The position numbers and the translations under genes are program-made. From G965205525 sp965205525 (GTDB taxonomy: Bacteria; Pseudomonadota; Gammaproteobacteria; JABABF01), in contig OZ242171.1 in the NCBI GenBank assembly GCA_965205525.1, positions 806,001 to 870,000 of the forward strand: a DNA stretch of 64,000 nt, read 5' to 3'. A model generated the notes under the pieces. That model was not told the origin of the DNA. It ran no database searches and saw nothing but the letters and a program-made list of their open reading frames with translations. Of this stretch, positions 9,359-17,997 are shown piece by piece (within the stretch, counting starts at the first letter, position 1; every line of letters starts with the position of its first letter).

Positions 9359-10332
9359 CGGCTATCCGCACTTTCCGGGCGATCCCAGGCTTCCACGATA
9401 CGGCGCACCAAAGCGTGGCGCACCACGTCGCCGCCGTCAAAATGAATGAAGCGGATGCCCTCAATCCCCTGCAATCGCTCCCGGGCCATGGACAGACCGG
9501 AGCACTGTCCGCTGGGCAGATCCGCCTGGCTCGGATCCCCGTTTACAGCGGCCTTGGAGCCAAAGCCGAGCCGGGTCAGAAACATCTTCATCTGCGCCGG
9601 CATCGTGTTCTGCGCCTCGTCAAGAATGACAAAGGCATTGCCGAGGGTGCGTCCCCGCATGTAGGCCAGGGGGACCACCTCAATCAGATTTTTCTGCATC
9701 AGCTTGCTAAGGCGCTGTTCGCCCAGCATTTCGTGCAGCGCATCGTACAGAGGGTGCAGGTAGGGGTTGACCTTCTGGTTCAGGTCGCCGGGCAGAAAGC
9801 CCAGCCGCTCCCCGGCCTCCACCGCCGGGCGTGTCAGGAGGATGCGCTCAACCCGATGCTCCTCCAGATCCTGCACTGCGCAGGCCACCGCCAGGTAGGT
9901 TTTGCCGGTGCCGGCGGGGCCGATCCCGAAACTGAGATCGCCGTTCTGGATCGCCTCCACATAAGCCCGCTGGTTGGAACTGCGGGGCTTGATAGTGACG
10001 TGCCCCGTACGCAGCACCGGCCAGGCCGCCTGTTCTTTCTCTGTCTTGGGTTCTGCCCCGAGATCTTGCAATTCCAAGTGCAGCTTTTCCGGGGTCATCT
10101 GCTGGTCTGGATCGGCGCTGGCATAGAGGTGATGCAGGATATGCTGGGCGGTGGCCACCGTCTGGGGCTTCCCCTGAAGCTGAAACCGGTTCCCCCGGTT
10201 GCGGATTTTTACACCCAGGTGCTTTTCAATCTGGCGCAGATTGTCATCAAAGCGTCCGCACAGGCGTGAAAGGCGGCCCGCATCGTCGGGTTCTAGGGTG
10301 AGCATCGTGCTCGCTGATATTTCGCTGTCCAA
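9355..10332 (-). CDS. ybeZ: PhoH-like ATPase YbeZ
   Basis: A 325-residue P-loop protein of the PhoH family, usually a partner of YbeY in RNA metabolism. Walker A is GPAGTGKT (138-145) and Walker B is FVILDEAQNT. An N-terminal KH-like segment (residues 15-75) precedes the ATPase. It is 49 bases downstream of miaB and overlaps ybeY by 4 bp. Start ATG is followed by DSEISASTMLTLEP, consistent with relatives. Confidence 0.95.
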   Translation of the reverse strand: MDSEISASTMLTLEPDDAGRLSRLCGRFDDNLRQIEKHLGVKIRNRGNRFQLQGKPQTVATAQHILHHLYASADPDQQMTPEKLHLELQDLGAEPKTEKEQAAWPVLRTGHVTIKPRSSNQRAYVEAIQNGDLSFGIGPAGTGKTYLAVACAVQDLEEHRVERILLTRPAVEAGERLGFLPGDLNQKVNPYLHPLYDALHEMLGEQRLSKLMQKNLIEVVPLAYMRGRTLGNAFVILDEAQNTMPAQMKMFLTRLGFGSKAAVNGDPSQADLPSGQCSGLSMARERLQGIEGIRFIHFDGGDVVRHALVRRIVEAWDRPESADSR

Positions 10333-10381
10333 AGTGATTGCGATAGGGGCGCAGGGTGCGCAGGCGCAGAAGATGCCGGAA

Positions 10382-11782
10382 TTATACCGGAGAGGCGGCG
10401 CCTGCGGCGGCGGCTGGCATTACAGGGACGCCCCGCAGGCAATGGGGCAGGGCTTCGGTAATGCAGAGGCTGAGAAAATCACCGCTCGGATCGCCTTTGG
10501 GCGGAGCTTTAAAGTTTACTACCCGGTTGCCGCCGGTGCGCCCCTGCATCTCCCCCGGATGGCGCCGGGCCGGGCCGGTTACCAGGACCCGCTGCTCGCT
10601 GCCTACCATCCTCTGGCCAATGGCTGCCGCCTGCTCTGTCAGGAGTGCCTGCAGAGCCCCTAGGCGCCGCTTGCCGATCTCCGTCGGCACCGGGTTCGGC
10701 AGGGCCGCAGCCGGTGTGCCCGGGCGCGGGCTGAACAGGAAGCTGAAGGAGTAGTCAAATTGCACTTCTTCCACTAGGCGCATCGTATCCTCAAAATCCT
10801 GCTCGGTCTCCCCCGGAAAACCGATAATAAAATCAGAAGAGATGTGAATGTCGGGGCAGACGCGGCGCAGGCGGCGCAATTTTGACTTGTATTCAAGGGC
10901 GGTGTAGCCGCGCTTCATGGCGGCCAGTATGCGATCTGAACCGCTCTGCACCGGCAGGTGCAGGTGCTCCGCCAGCTCCGGCACTTCGGCGTGGGCCGCG
11001 ATCAGGCTGTCGCCGAATTCCACCGGATGGGAGGTGGTGTAGCGGATGCGGTCTATTCCCTGAATGCGCGCGACCCAGGCGAGCAGCTCGGCAAAGTCCA
11101 TTGTTTCGCCGAGGTGACTGCGGCCCCGGTAGGCATTCACATTCTGCCCGAGCAGGGTCACCTCCCGCACTCCCTGGTCTGCAAGCGCGGCAATTTCCGC
11201 CAGCACTTCATCCAGCGGGCGGCTGATTTCCTCGCCCCGGGTGTAGGGCACAACGCAGAAGCTGCAATAGCGGCTGCATCCCTCCATCACCGAGACGAAG
11301 GCGGTGGGCCCCTCTGCCCGGGGAGCGGGAAGGCAATCAAATTTCTCAATTTCCGGGAAGCGCACATCCACTACCGGCCGAGTCCCATTTGGCCCTTGGC
11401 GGCGCACTGCCTCCTGCAGCATTTCCGGCAGGCGGTGCAGGGTCTGGGGACCGAAAATAATGTCCACGTAGGGTGCGCGTTCGCCGATTGCCGCCCCTTC
11501 CTGGCTGGCCACGCAGCCGCCGACGCCGAGGATCATGCCGGGCTTGGCCCTCTTCAGGGCTTTCCAGCGGCCCAACTGATGGAACAGCTTCTCCTGAGCT
11601 TTTTCCCGCACCGAGCAGGTGTTTAGCAGCAGCAGGTCGGCATCCTCCGGCACCTCTGCCGGCACCATGCTGCAGCGGGCCTGAAGCAGGTCTCCCAGCC
11701 GCTTGGAGTCATACTCGTTCATCTGGCAGCCGTGGGTGCGGATGTAAAATCGCCGGACTTCCGAGGCCTTTTCCTGTTTCAT
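10382..11782 (-). CDS. miaB: tRNA-2-methylthio-N6-dimethylallyladenosine synthase MiaB
   Basis: MiaB methylthiolates i6A37 of tRNAs reading UNN codons, acting after MiaA (encoded near 37 kb). The UPF0004 domain cysteines are at 19, 56 and 90; the radical SAM cluster is CSRYCSFC (169, 173, 176); a TRAM domain closes the C terminus. I chose the ATG at 11782 because the core begins with RRFYIRTHGCQMNEYDS and longer forms run into the promoter of the divergent gene. It is the first gene of the leftward operon. The C-terminal alanine-rich tail ending in GAASPV is not conserved in the family. Confidence 0.97.
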   Translation of the reverse strand: MKQEKASEVRRFYIRTHGCQMNEYDSKRLGDLLQARCSMVPAEVPEDADLLLLNTCSVREKAQEKLFHQLGRWKALKRAKPGMILGVGGCVASQEGAAIGERAPYVDIIFGPQTLHRLPEMLQEAVRRQGPNGTRPVVDVRFPEIEKFDCLPAPRAEGPTAFVSVMEGCSRYCSFCVVPYTRGEEISRPLDEVLAEIAALADQGVREVTLLGQNVNAYRGRSHLGETMDFAELLAWVARIQGIDRIRYTTSHPVEFGDSLIAAHAEVPELAEHLHLPVQSGSDRILAAMKRGYTALEYKSKLRRLRRVCPDIHISSDFIIGFPGETEQDFEDTMRLVEEVQFDYSFSFLFSPRPGTPAAALPNPVPTEIGKRRLGALQALLTEQAAAIGQRMVGSEQRVLVTGPARRHPGEMQGRTGGNRVVNFKAPPKGDPSGDFLSLCITEALPHCLRGVPVMPAAAAGAASPV

Positions 11783-11843
11783 AATTCGGCAATTGTAGCG
11801 GTATGGAGCCCGGCATGCCCCTCCTGCATGGCATGCCCGCCTG

Positions 11844-11852
11844 TGGTATGAT
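11844..11852 (+). promoter_or_regulatory. Extended -10 promoter for the DUF1820 gene
   Basis: TGG-TATGAT fits an extended -10 element (TGn plus a five-of-six match to TATAAT) and lies about 38 bases before the chosen start of the DUF1820 gene. I see no convincing -35, which an extended -10 can tolerate. The element is in the short gap between divergent miaB and the DUF1820 gene. Confidence 0.5.
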
Positions 11853-11889
11853 GGCAACCGCTTCACCGCCCGGGCCTTCCCCCTATCCC

Positions 11890-12252
11890 ATGCCAAGCGG
11901 CGAAAAAGAAAATCTCCCTGTGTACCGCGTCATCTTCCATCAGCAGGACCAGCTGTACGAAGTCTATGTGCGGGGTGTCTACCAAAGCGATCTTTACGGT
12001 TTCGTGGAGATTGAGGATTTCCTGTTTGGGGAGCGCTCTCGGACCGTGGTGGACCCCGCCGAAGAGCGGCTGAAAAACGAGTTTCAGAATGTCGGCCGCG
12101 TTTTTGTGCCGATGCATGCGGTGGTGCGCATTGACGAGGTGGAAAAGGCGGGCATTGCCAAGGTGCGTGAAGCGCGGGCAGGCGACGGCAAGGTCATGCC
12201 CTTTCCGCTTTCCGGGCGAATGCCCGTAAATCAGGGCGACAGCGACTCCTAA
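11890..12252 (+). CDS. DUF1820 family protein
   Basis: A 120-residue protein of unknown function, recognised by YRVIFHQQDQLYEVYVRGVY, SDLYGFVEIEDFLFGERS and AVVRIDEVEKAG, the hallmark blocks of the DUF1820 family of gammaproteobacteria. No signal peptide or membrane segment is seen. I preferred the ATG followed by PSGEKENLPVYRV; the frame is open further upstream to 11803, but that part overlaps the promoter and looks non-coding. The gene is divergent from miaB, a neighbourhood I recall from Pseudomonas. Function cannot be read from the sequence. Confidence 0.87.
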   Translation: MPSGEKENLPVYRVIFHQQDQLYEVYVRGVYQSDLYGFVEIEDFLFGERSRTVVDPAEERLKNEFQNVGRVFVPMHAVVRIDEVEKAGIAKVREARAGDGKVMPFPLSGRMPVNQGDSDS

Positions 12253-12274
12253 AGAAGATGCCGGGAACTCCCGG

Positions 12275-13567
12275 TCAGTTCGAGCCCTTTTCTCCCGCCC
12301 TGCCCGCCCGCTGCCTGGCTCCCGCCAGCTGCACGGAGTTTATAAAGACATCCAGGGCGGCCTGCAGTTCCTTCATAGTCGGTGCAGTCGGCGCTAGCCG
12401 AATGCAGCTATCCTCCGGGTCATTTCCCAGAGGGTGCGTTGCCCCCGGGGGAGTCAGCAGCAGCCCTGCTTCGGCGGCCAGCTGCACCACTTCGGCTGCG
12501 CTGCCAGGCGGTGTCTTGAATAATATGAAATACCCCCCCTCAGGCTCAGTCCAGCAGCCGTTGGCGCTCTCTGTGCCGAGGTGCTCACGCAGCGTATTTT
12601 GCACCAGCTGGAACTTCGGGCGCAGAATTTTGGCATGCCGTCTCATGTGCTCGTGGAAATTCACCGGATCTTGAAAAAAGCGCACATGTCGCAGCTGGTT
12701 CACCTTGTCACTGCCGATGGAGGTGACTTGCAGGCGGCGGCCAAACTGTTTAATGCAGGCGGGACTGGTTCCCATCACCGCAATACCGGCGCCGGCAAAG
12801 GTTATTTTTGAAGTGGAATAGAACAGCAGCAGATTATTTTCGGTGCCTTGCTTGCGGCAGCGCTCCATCAGGCAGGGCAGTTCCGGAGCATTGTCTGTCA
12901 GGGCATGGAAGGCATATGCGTTGTCCCAGAAGATGCGAAAGTCGGGAGCTGCCAGCCTGCCCAGCTCTGCCATGCGCTCCACGGTTTCCTCATCGTATAC
13001 GATGCCGCTCGGGTTGGAAAAACGCGGCACACAGAAGATGCCCTTGACCGCCGGGTCCTTCACAGCGCTTTCCACTGTGTCCATGTCCGGACCGGTCTTC
13101 CCCAGGGGCACCGACTCCATGCCTATGCCGAGGGCCTCGCAGATGCGGAAATGACGGTCGTAGCCTGGCACTGGACAGAGAAAGCGGATCTTGCCCTGCT
13201 CCCGCCAGGGCGGCAGACCATCCCCGGTGCCGTACAGCCAGGCGAACAGCACCGAGAAGTACATCAGCTGCAAGCTGCTGTTGCCGCCGATGAAGGTTTC
13301 CTCCGGGCAGAGACCGAGGATCTCTGCAAACAGCTTACGCGCCTCGGGCAGTCCCTCCATGGGACCTCCGTAGTTGCGGGTGTCCAAGCCAGGTTCTGCC
13401 GTGTAATCGCCGCCTAAAATGCCGTCCATCTCGGCAGACAGGTCCAGCTGCAAAGGGCAGGGTTTGCCGCGAGCGAGATCCAGCTTGAGAGTGCGAGCGA
13501 GCAGACGCTCGCGCTCTTCCAGCAAAGCGGCTTCCTGTCGCTGCAGCCGAGAGGGGGTGTTTTTCAT
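12275..13567 (-). CDS. PLP-dependent aminotransferase, class Ic aspartate aminotransferase type (Aminotran_MocR)
   Basis: A 430-residue fold-type I aminotransferase. The N-terminal block LDLARGKPCPLQLDLS is characteristic of the group that includes the class Ic aspartate aminotransferases of Actinobacteria. PLP contacts are visible: NPSG around residue 185, WDNAYAF (Asp215) and the Schiff-base lysine in YSTSKITFAGAG (Lys254). Likely reaction is aspartate/2-oxoglutarate transamination; the substrate is inferred from the family. I chose ATG 13567; an in-frame TTG at 13588 would add seven residues. It is a single leftward gene with its stop 20 bp beyond the stop of the convergent DUF1820 gene. 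Confidence 0.85.
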   Translation of the reverse strand: MKNTPSRLQRQEAALLEERERLLARTLKLDLARGKPCPLQLDLSAEMDGILGGDYTAEPGLDTRNYGGPMEGLPEARKLFAEILGLCPEETFIGGNSSLQLMYFSVLFAWLYGTGDGLPPWREQGKIRFLCPVPGYDRHFRICEALGIGMESVPLGKTGPDMDTVESAVKDPAVKGIFCVPRFSNPSGIVYDEETVERMAELGRLAAPDFRIFWDNAYAFHALTDNAPELPCLMERCRKQGTENNLLLFYSTSKITFAGAGIAVMGTSPACIKQFGRRLQVTSIGSDKVNQLRHVRFFQDPVNFHEHMRRHAKILRPKFQLVQNTLREHLGTESANGCWTEPEGGYFILFKTPPGSAAEVVQLAAEAGLLLTPPGATHPLGNDPEDSCIRLAPTAPTMKELQAALDVFINSVQLAGARQRAGRAGEKGSN

Positions 13568-13731
13568 GGGTGTTCTTTGGAGGGCCAAGCAGCTGCGAGT
13601 GCATGCTTTAAAAGTGCAATTGTATCGCCACGGGGCTGTCTTGCCTATGTGCGGTTTTCAGCGATTGCAATCTCGGGAGCAGTTAATGCCGAGCAGGCAA
13701 TTCGGCGAGATATGCGTTTTTAAAGAAAGAT

Positions 13732-13740
13732 TGCTACAAT
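13732..13740 (+). promoter_or_regulatory. Extended -10 promoter for the SDR gene
   Basis: TGC-TACAAT is a good extended -10 match, 36 bases before the GTG start of the downstream SDR. No good -35 was found. The 209-bp gap between the aminotransferase and the SDR otherwise shows nothing I can name. Confidence 0.45.
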
Positions 13741-13775
13741 GCGGGCTTCCTATGATTATTTGAGAAAGCATTTTT

Positions 13776-14567
13776 GTGAACAGATCGCTCACAGGAAGAA
13801 GCGCAGTGGTCACTGGTGCCGGGCAGGGTGTCGGTCGGGGCATTGCCTTGCGCCTGGCGCGGGCCGGGGCCAGTGTGGTAATCGCAGAGATCAACGAGGA
13901 GACAGGTCCCCAAGTGGTGCAGGAAATAAAATCCGAGGGCGGCGAAGCGCGCTTTCTGGCCACCGATATCCTGCGCCAGGAAAGTGTGGAGGGCATGATC
14001 GCCGAGGCCGAGTCGGATTATGGCAAGGTGGATATCCTCGTCAATAATGCCTACGTGTCTTCCGCTCCCGGGCGGCTGGAGCAGCAATCCTCTGATGTAT
14101 TCAATCTTTCCTTTCAGGGTAACCTGCTCGGCAATCTGTGGGCCATGCAGGCGGTTTTCCCGGGCATGAAGGAGCGCGGCTACGGACGCATTATCAGCCT
14201 GTGCACGCTGAACGGCATCAATGCGCACCTGTATACCTCTCATTACAATACGGCCAAGGAGGCATTGCGCGCCCTCAGCCGCAGTGCTGCCCGGGAGTGG
14301 GCCCCGTACGGCATTACGGTCAATATCATCTGTCCTGCCGCGGTCACGCCCGCCTACGAAGCTTTCCGAGAGGCGGCACCGGAAAATGCGGCAGAGATGC
14401 TGCTGCAGAATCCGATGGGCCGCATGGGAGACCCGGAAGAGGACATCGGCGGTGTCGCCGTATTCTTAGCGGGCGATGATTCACGCTATATGACGGGCAA
14501 TACTATTTTTGCAGATGGCGGCGGGCATATTAATGGAGTGCAGTGGGCGCCGGAGCTGCCGGAATAA
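13776..14567 (+). CDS. Short-chain dehydrogenase/reductase
   Basis: A 263-residue NAD(P)-dependent SDR. It has the cofactor motif TGAGQGVG (about residues 13-20), NNA in ILVNNAYVSS, and the catalytic YxxxK as YNTAK. The residue 13 positions before that tyrosine, where classical SDRs carry the catalytic serine, is threonine (CTLNG). The start is GTG with a GAGAAAG leader eight to ten bases upstream; an ATG alternative in this frame is not available nearby. The substrate is unknown. It is transcribed alone, toward the glycosyltransferase-like gene, and its GC content is like the core genes. Confidence 0.88.
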   Translation: MNRSLTGRSAVVTGAGQGVGRGIALRLARAGASVVIAEINEETGPQVVQEIKSEGGEARFLATDILRQESVEGMIAEAESDYGKVDILVNNAYVSSAPGRLEQQSSDVFNLSFQGNLLGNLWAMQAVFPGMKERGYGRIISLCTLNGINAHLYTSHYNTAKEALRALSRSAAREWAPYGITVNIICPAAVTPAYEAFREAAPENAAEMLLQNPMGRMGDPEEDIGGVAVFLAGDDSRYMTGNTIFADGGGHINGVQWAPELPE

Positions 14568-14606
14568 TCAGTGCACTTTTTCTTTTGCTGCAAGAGATGC
14601 GAATGC

Positions 14607-14619
14607 GGGGGGGGGGGGG
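14607..14619 (+). repeat. Homopolymer tract of 13 G
   Basis: Thirteen consecutive G residues in the 107-bp gap before the glycosyltransferase-like gene, 13 bp upstream of the possible -35 and 55 bp upstream of the ATG. A run this long is rare by chance even in GC-rich DNA and is prone to slippage, so its exact length may vary between cells or be misread. Confidence 0.9.
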
Positions 14620-14631
14620 CAATAGCCTTTG

Positions 14632-14660
14632 TTTCCGCTGTCGCCGGTCCGAGCGATAAT
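14632..14660 (+). promoter_or_regulatory. Possible promoter of the glycosyltransferase-like gene
   Basis: GATAAT (five of six to the -10 consensus) lies 14 bases before the ATG, with a weak TTTCCG at a 17-bp spacing. Transcription would start within about 8 bases of the ATG, so the message would have almost no leader. The poly-G tract lies just upstream. The -35 match is poor and the call is tentative. Confidence 0.3.
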
Positions 14661-14674
14661 TTTAATTTATAGTA

Positions 14675-15550
14675 ATGTCTGAAATTATCCTTCTCAGCAG
14701 TTTCAATGTGCCGGAAGATCCTGTGCGGGCTGCCGAATACGAGAAATGCCTCGAGCGCAATTGCAGAACCAACATTGACAGAATCATTGTTTTGTTTGAA
14801 GGACGCAGGGAGGATATTTCTTTGTATCCTTCCCTGTCCCATCGGAAAGTGGAAGTAGTGCACATTGAAGAGCGTCCTCTGCTCTCTGTGCTTTTTAAGT
14901 ATGCCAATGAGCACTTATCGGGTAATTTTGTCATCCTCAGCAATGCGGATATTTATTTTCAGGAATACACTAATTTCAGTGCTATCCACGATATCAAGCG
15001 TGATCATATGTGGGCACTGACACGGTACAATCTTCTGGCCAGCGGCGCCGACTGGGAACTGGAAGGACAGGGCATGGATAAAAGTTATGACTCGTATGTT
15101 TTTTTGTCGCCCATTCGTGAATTTGATACCGATTTCCTCATCGGAGCTATTGGCAGCGATGCCTGCCTGGTGCACAACGCACTGATCGCTTCGGTGCCGG
15201 TTGCCGATCCCTGTCTGTCTTTAATCACAAGACATGTAGACAAGGCCTGGTACCAGACTAAATATGTAGAGATGCCGAGCGAGAAAGAATATTGGAAATA
15301 TTGGAAAGAAAATAACAAGCTCTATCAATCTACAAAGACATTTGTTCAGCCTTCGCGTGTAGAGAATATCGTCTGGGCATCACCGTATCGCTACAAATAC
15401 TTGGTGCCCTTACAGTACTTTGTGCAATGGTGCACTTTGCCGCTGATCTCCACGGCAAAGAGAATCAGTCATTTTTGCCGTCGCCCTTACTATAGAAAGC
15501 GAGTACGGTCTGTGTTAAGAAGAACACTTCGTCGGCATTTTTCCTCTTAA
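14675..15550 (+). CDS. Glycosyltransferase-like protein, uncharacterised
   Basis: A 291-residue protein with features of a GT-A-like family often found in surface-polysaccharide loci: VILSNADIYF (about 91-100, a DxD-like acidic site), ALTRYN, DSYVFLSPI, IGAIGSDACLVH and ITRHVDKAWY. No signal peptide; the C terminus is very basic (RRTLRRHFSS) and preceded by aromatic-rich segments that may touch the membrane. GC content is visibly lower (near 45-50%) than the flanking genes and codon use is AT-leaning, suggesting acquisition. It has no clear ribosome-binding site. The sugar donor and acceptor are unknown; the family assignment is from pattern recognition only. Confidence 0.62.
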   Translation: MSEIILLSSFNVPEDPVRAAEYEKCLERNCRTNIDRIIVLFEGRREDISLYPSLSHRKVEVVHIEERPLLSVLFKYANEHLSGNFVILSNADIYFQEYTNFSAIHDIKRDHMWALTRYNLLASGADWELEGQGMDKSYDSYVFLSPIREFDTDFLIGAIGSDACLVHNALIASVPVADPCLSLITRHVDKAWYQTKYVEMPSEKEYWKYWKENNKLYQSTKTFVQPSRVENIVWASPYRYKYLVPLQYFVQWCTLPLISTAKRISHFCRRPYYRKRVRSVLRRTLRRHFSS

Positions 15551-15670
15551 GCGGGTGGCCATCCGACACCCCCCTTCTGCCTATTGGTCCTCCATGTCCT
15601 TGCGGCAATCCGACAGACCGGGCGTCTGCCCCTTGAAAATTCTCTAACTTGTCTGCCCCCCGGGAGCAGG

Positions 15671-16933
15671 TTAATTCCGTTCTGTCTGCACTGGGAATTT
15701 TTCAAAATAAAATGCAAAGCGCTCCCGCAGGGCGTCGGGTTCAATGCCAAAATCGCCCCGCAGGTCATAGCGCACCCGCCCGTGCTTGCCCCGGGGACTG
15801 CTGTGCATGAAATTTTCTAACGCAGCGCGAGCTGCCTTGTTCATCGGCAGCTCCGCTAACCGGTAGATTTTTTCCACCATCCCGATGTCATCTGCCATGA
15901 ATTCGTGGAACAGCACATCAATGCTGCGGGCAGCGGGGATGCGCTCTCGGTCCTGCACAGAGGAGCGGAGCAGGCGCTCTATGCGGCTGATCCAGTAGTC
16001 TGCCAGCGGTTCCAGGCCCACCTTCTTGCAGCGCATGCGATCGCCGTATGCCAGCATGGTAATGGCGGACTGGATCACACTGACCGGGTCCCGGTGGGTG
16101 AAGGCGATGGTGGCATCGGGGAATACTGCATCAAGGGCGCCGAGCTGCTCCAGGTGCTGGGGTGATTTCAGCACCCAGCGCCTGGGCCCGCGCATCCATT
16201 GCAGCGCCTGCAGCGCTTTTTTCAGATATTCATACTGAGGCCTGAGGTCTAGGGACAGGTAGTATTCGCGCCAGCTCGGCACATGGGCAATCCACTCTAT
16301 GCCGTAGCTGCCGAAGTCCATCTCCAGCAACTCAATTTCTTCGTGAATATGCTCCGGCGTCATGTCGTGCATCGCCCGCAGGAGCGGCATCATCTCATCC
16401 TGCTGACGGTATGCCTGCCGGCAGCGGAGGATGCGCGGATCCTCCCCGCCTGGGCCGGGCTCCTCCCCGGGCACTGGAACCGGTTCCAGGCTTTCCCAAT
16501 AGGGCAGGGAGCGCAGTCGGCTGTCCGCTGCGATGAGATTTAGGAGATGAGTGGTGCCGGAGCGGGGCAGGCCGACGATGATGATAGGATGCTCAATTTT
16601 TGTCTTTAGGATCTCCGGGTTTTTTTTCAGCAGCTCTTCCAGCCGCAGGCGGTTCTTCAGGTGGCGCACGCAATTGCTAAAGACGCCGAAGCGGGCGGCC
16701 GGTCGCAGGCTGCTGTCTGCATCGGCAGCCTGCAGCCAGATCCGCAGCCGCTCTTTAAAATCTTCGCTGCCGAAATCATCCAGGCCGGTTTCGGTCATCG
16801 CTGCCTGCAGGACGGCGTCCTCGGTCATTGCAACTTTCAGATCCTTCGTCGCCTCCAGCATTTTCAGCTGTGCGGGCGTGAAATTCGGGCTGGCAAGGTC
16901 GTTGATGCGAATGTCAGGGGGAGTGCGGCTCAT
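15671..16933 (-). CDS. Sulfotransferase family protein
   Basis: A 420-residue PAPS-dependent sulfotransferase of the Sulfotransfer_3 type. The 5'-phosphosulfate loop is GLPRSGTTH (about 121-129) after a beta strand IIIV; the 3'-phosphate-binding region is FTHRDPVSVIQSA; WVLKSPQHLEQL is the conserved middle block. The start ATG (MSRTPPDIRINDL) lies 25 bases after the upstream luciferase-like gene, so the two probably form one leftward transcript. Cytoplasmic, substrate unknown. The donor PAPS would come from genes not in this window. Confidence 0.88.
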   Translation of the reverse strand: MSRTPPDIRINDLASPNFTPAQLKMLEATKDLKVAMTEDAVLQAAMTETGLDDFGSEDFKERLRIWLQAADADSSLRPAARFGVFSNCVRHLKNRLRLEELLKKNPEILKTKIEHPIIIVGLPRSGTTHLLNLIAADSRLRSLPYWESLEPVPVPGEEPGPGGEDPRILRCRQAYRQQDEMMPLLRAMHDMTPEHIHEEIELLEMDFGSYGIEWIAHVPSWREYYLSLDLRPQYEYLKKALQALQWMRGPRRWVLKSPQHLEQLGALDAVFPDATIAFTHRDPVSVIQSAITMLAYGDRMRCKKVGLEPLADYWISRIERLLRSSVQDRERIPAARSIDVLFHEFMADDIGMVEKIYRLAELPMNKAARAALENFMHSSPRGKHGRVRYDLRGDFGIEPDALRERFAFYFEKFPVQTERN

Positions 16934-16958
16934 GGCATAGGGCGATAAAGGGTCTTCT

Positions 16959-17831
16959 TCAAATTTCCCGTGTCCGGTAGCGGACAATAATTTTTTCTGC
17001 GTATTCTTCCATGGCGCGGCGCCGCTCATCGGGGCCCTCCGCCGCCGTGTAGGCAAAGCCGAAGGAGACTGCATTCATGCCTTTCTCCTCCAGCTGCTTT
17101 AGCTGCTCCGCCCCGCAGAGGTCACTGGGCGTGCCGAGCACGGTGAAGGTCTCGTTTTCCCGCCCGTACTCGGTGCGCAGCGCCTGGATGCGCGCTAGCA
17201 GCTCCGGCAGCTCCTTCGTGGTGTGGCCGGTGCCCATCCATCCCTGGCCGAAGCGGGCGGCACGGCGCAGGGCCGCCTCGCTGGAGCCGCCGATATAAAT
17301 TGGAATTTCTTCCGTCGGCGCCGGCGCCAGCTGCAGCTCAGGAAAATCGTAAAACTCTCCATGGTGCTCCACGTAGCCGCCGCGCCACAGCTTGCGCAGC
17401 ACTTCAATGGCCTCATCGGCGCGCCGGCCGCGGGTTCTGAAGTCAATTCCATACACTTCAAATTCCTCTTTCATCCAGCCGACGCCGATGCTGAGAACCA
17501 GGCGGTTGCCGCTGACCCGCGCTAAGGTGCCGCTGGCCCGGGCCACCTCAATGGGATGCCGCAGCGGCAGGATATACACCGCCACAGACAGCTTGATCCG
17601 CTTGGTTGCAGCGGCCATTGCGGTCAGGGTGACCCAGGCATCGGGGTAGGGCAGCTCGCCGCTGAGGGGCGGCTTGCCGTCGGTGCTGTAGGGATACAAG
17701 GGCTCCATCCGGCGGGGCACAAAGGCATGGTCGGCGCAGGTCATGCCGTCAAAGCCGAGGGTCTCCGCTAATGCTGCCAGCTCGGTCATCTCCTCGGCAT
17801 CAATCCAAGGGGCCAAGATCCAGAATTTCAT
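16959..17831 (-). CDS. LLM-class (luciferase-like) oxidoreductase, probable F420 type
   Basis: A 290-residue TIM-barrel oxidoreductase. Diagnostic stretches include AETLGFDGMTCADHAFVP, LPLRHPIEVARASGTL, LSIGVGWMKEEFEVYG and PIYIGGSSEAALRRAARFGQGW, which resemble the TIGR03619 group annotated as probable F420-dependent. Whether it uses F420 or FMN cannot be decided from sequence by eye. It precedes the sulfotransferase in a leftward pair and is divergent from a PPOX-family gene, another group with F420-dependent members. Substrate unknown. Confidence 0.85.
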   Translation of the reverse strand: MKFWILAPWIDAEEMTELAALAETLGFDGMTCADHAFVPRRMEPLYPYSTDGKPPLSGELPYPDAWVTLTAMAAATKRIKLSVAVYILPLRHPIEVARASGTLARVSGNRLVLSIGVGWMKEEFEVYGIDFRTRGRRADEAIEVLRKLWRGGYVEHHGEFYDFPELQLAPAPTEEIPIYIGGSSEAALRRAARFGQGWMGTGHTTKELPELLARIQALRTEYGRENETFTVLGTPSDLCGAEQLKQLEEKGMNAVSFGFAYTAAEGPDERRRAMEEYAEKIIVRYRTREI

Positions 17832-17997
17832 AAAGCTGCTGTTTAATTTCGCTTACATTTCTACCGACATAATAGTATCATCCGCTGTACTCGTGCCCCG
17901 AGCAGCTGCTGTGTCGAGAGCGTGTTTCGCGGTGGAGTCGCAGGGTGCAGGGCACCGCATTGCTGCAGTATATTGCTGTTAGGAGAGGAGAGAGTCC

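Noticed and set aside
14568..14590. AGTGCACT followed by TTTTTCTTTT as a terminator after the SDR
   Set aside because: The only stem is an 8-base palindrome with no loop; it cannot form a stable hairpin.
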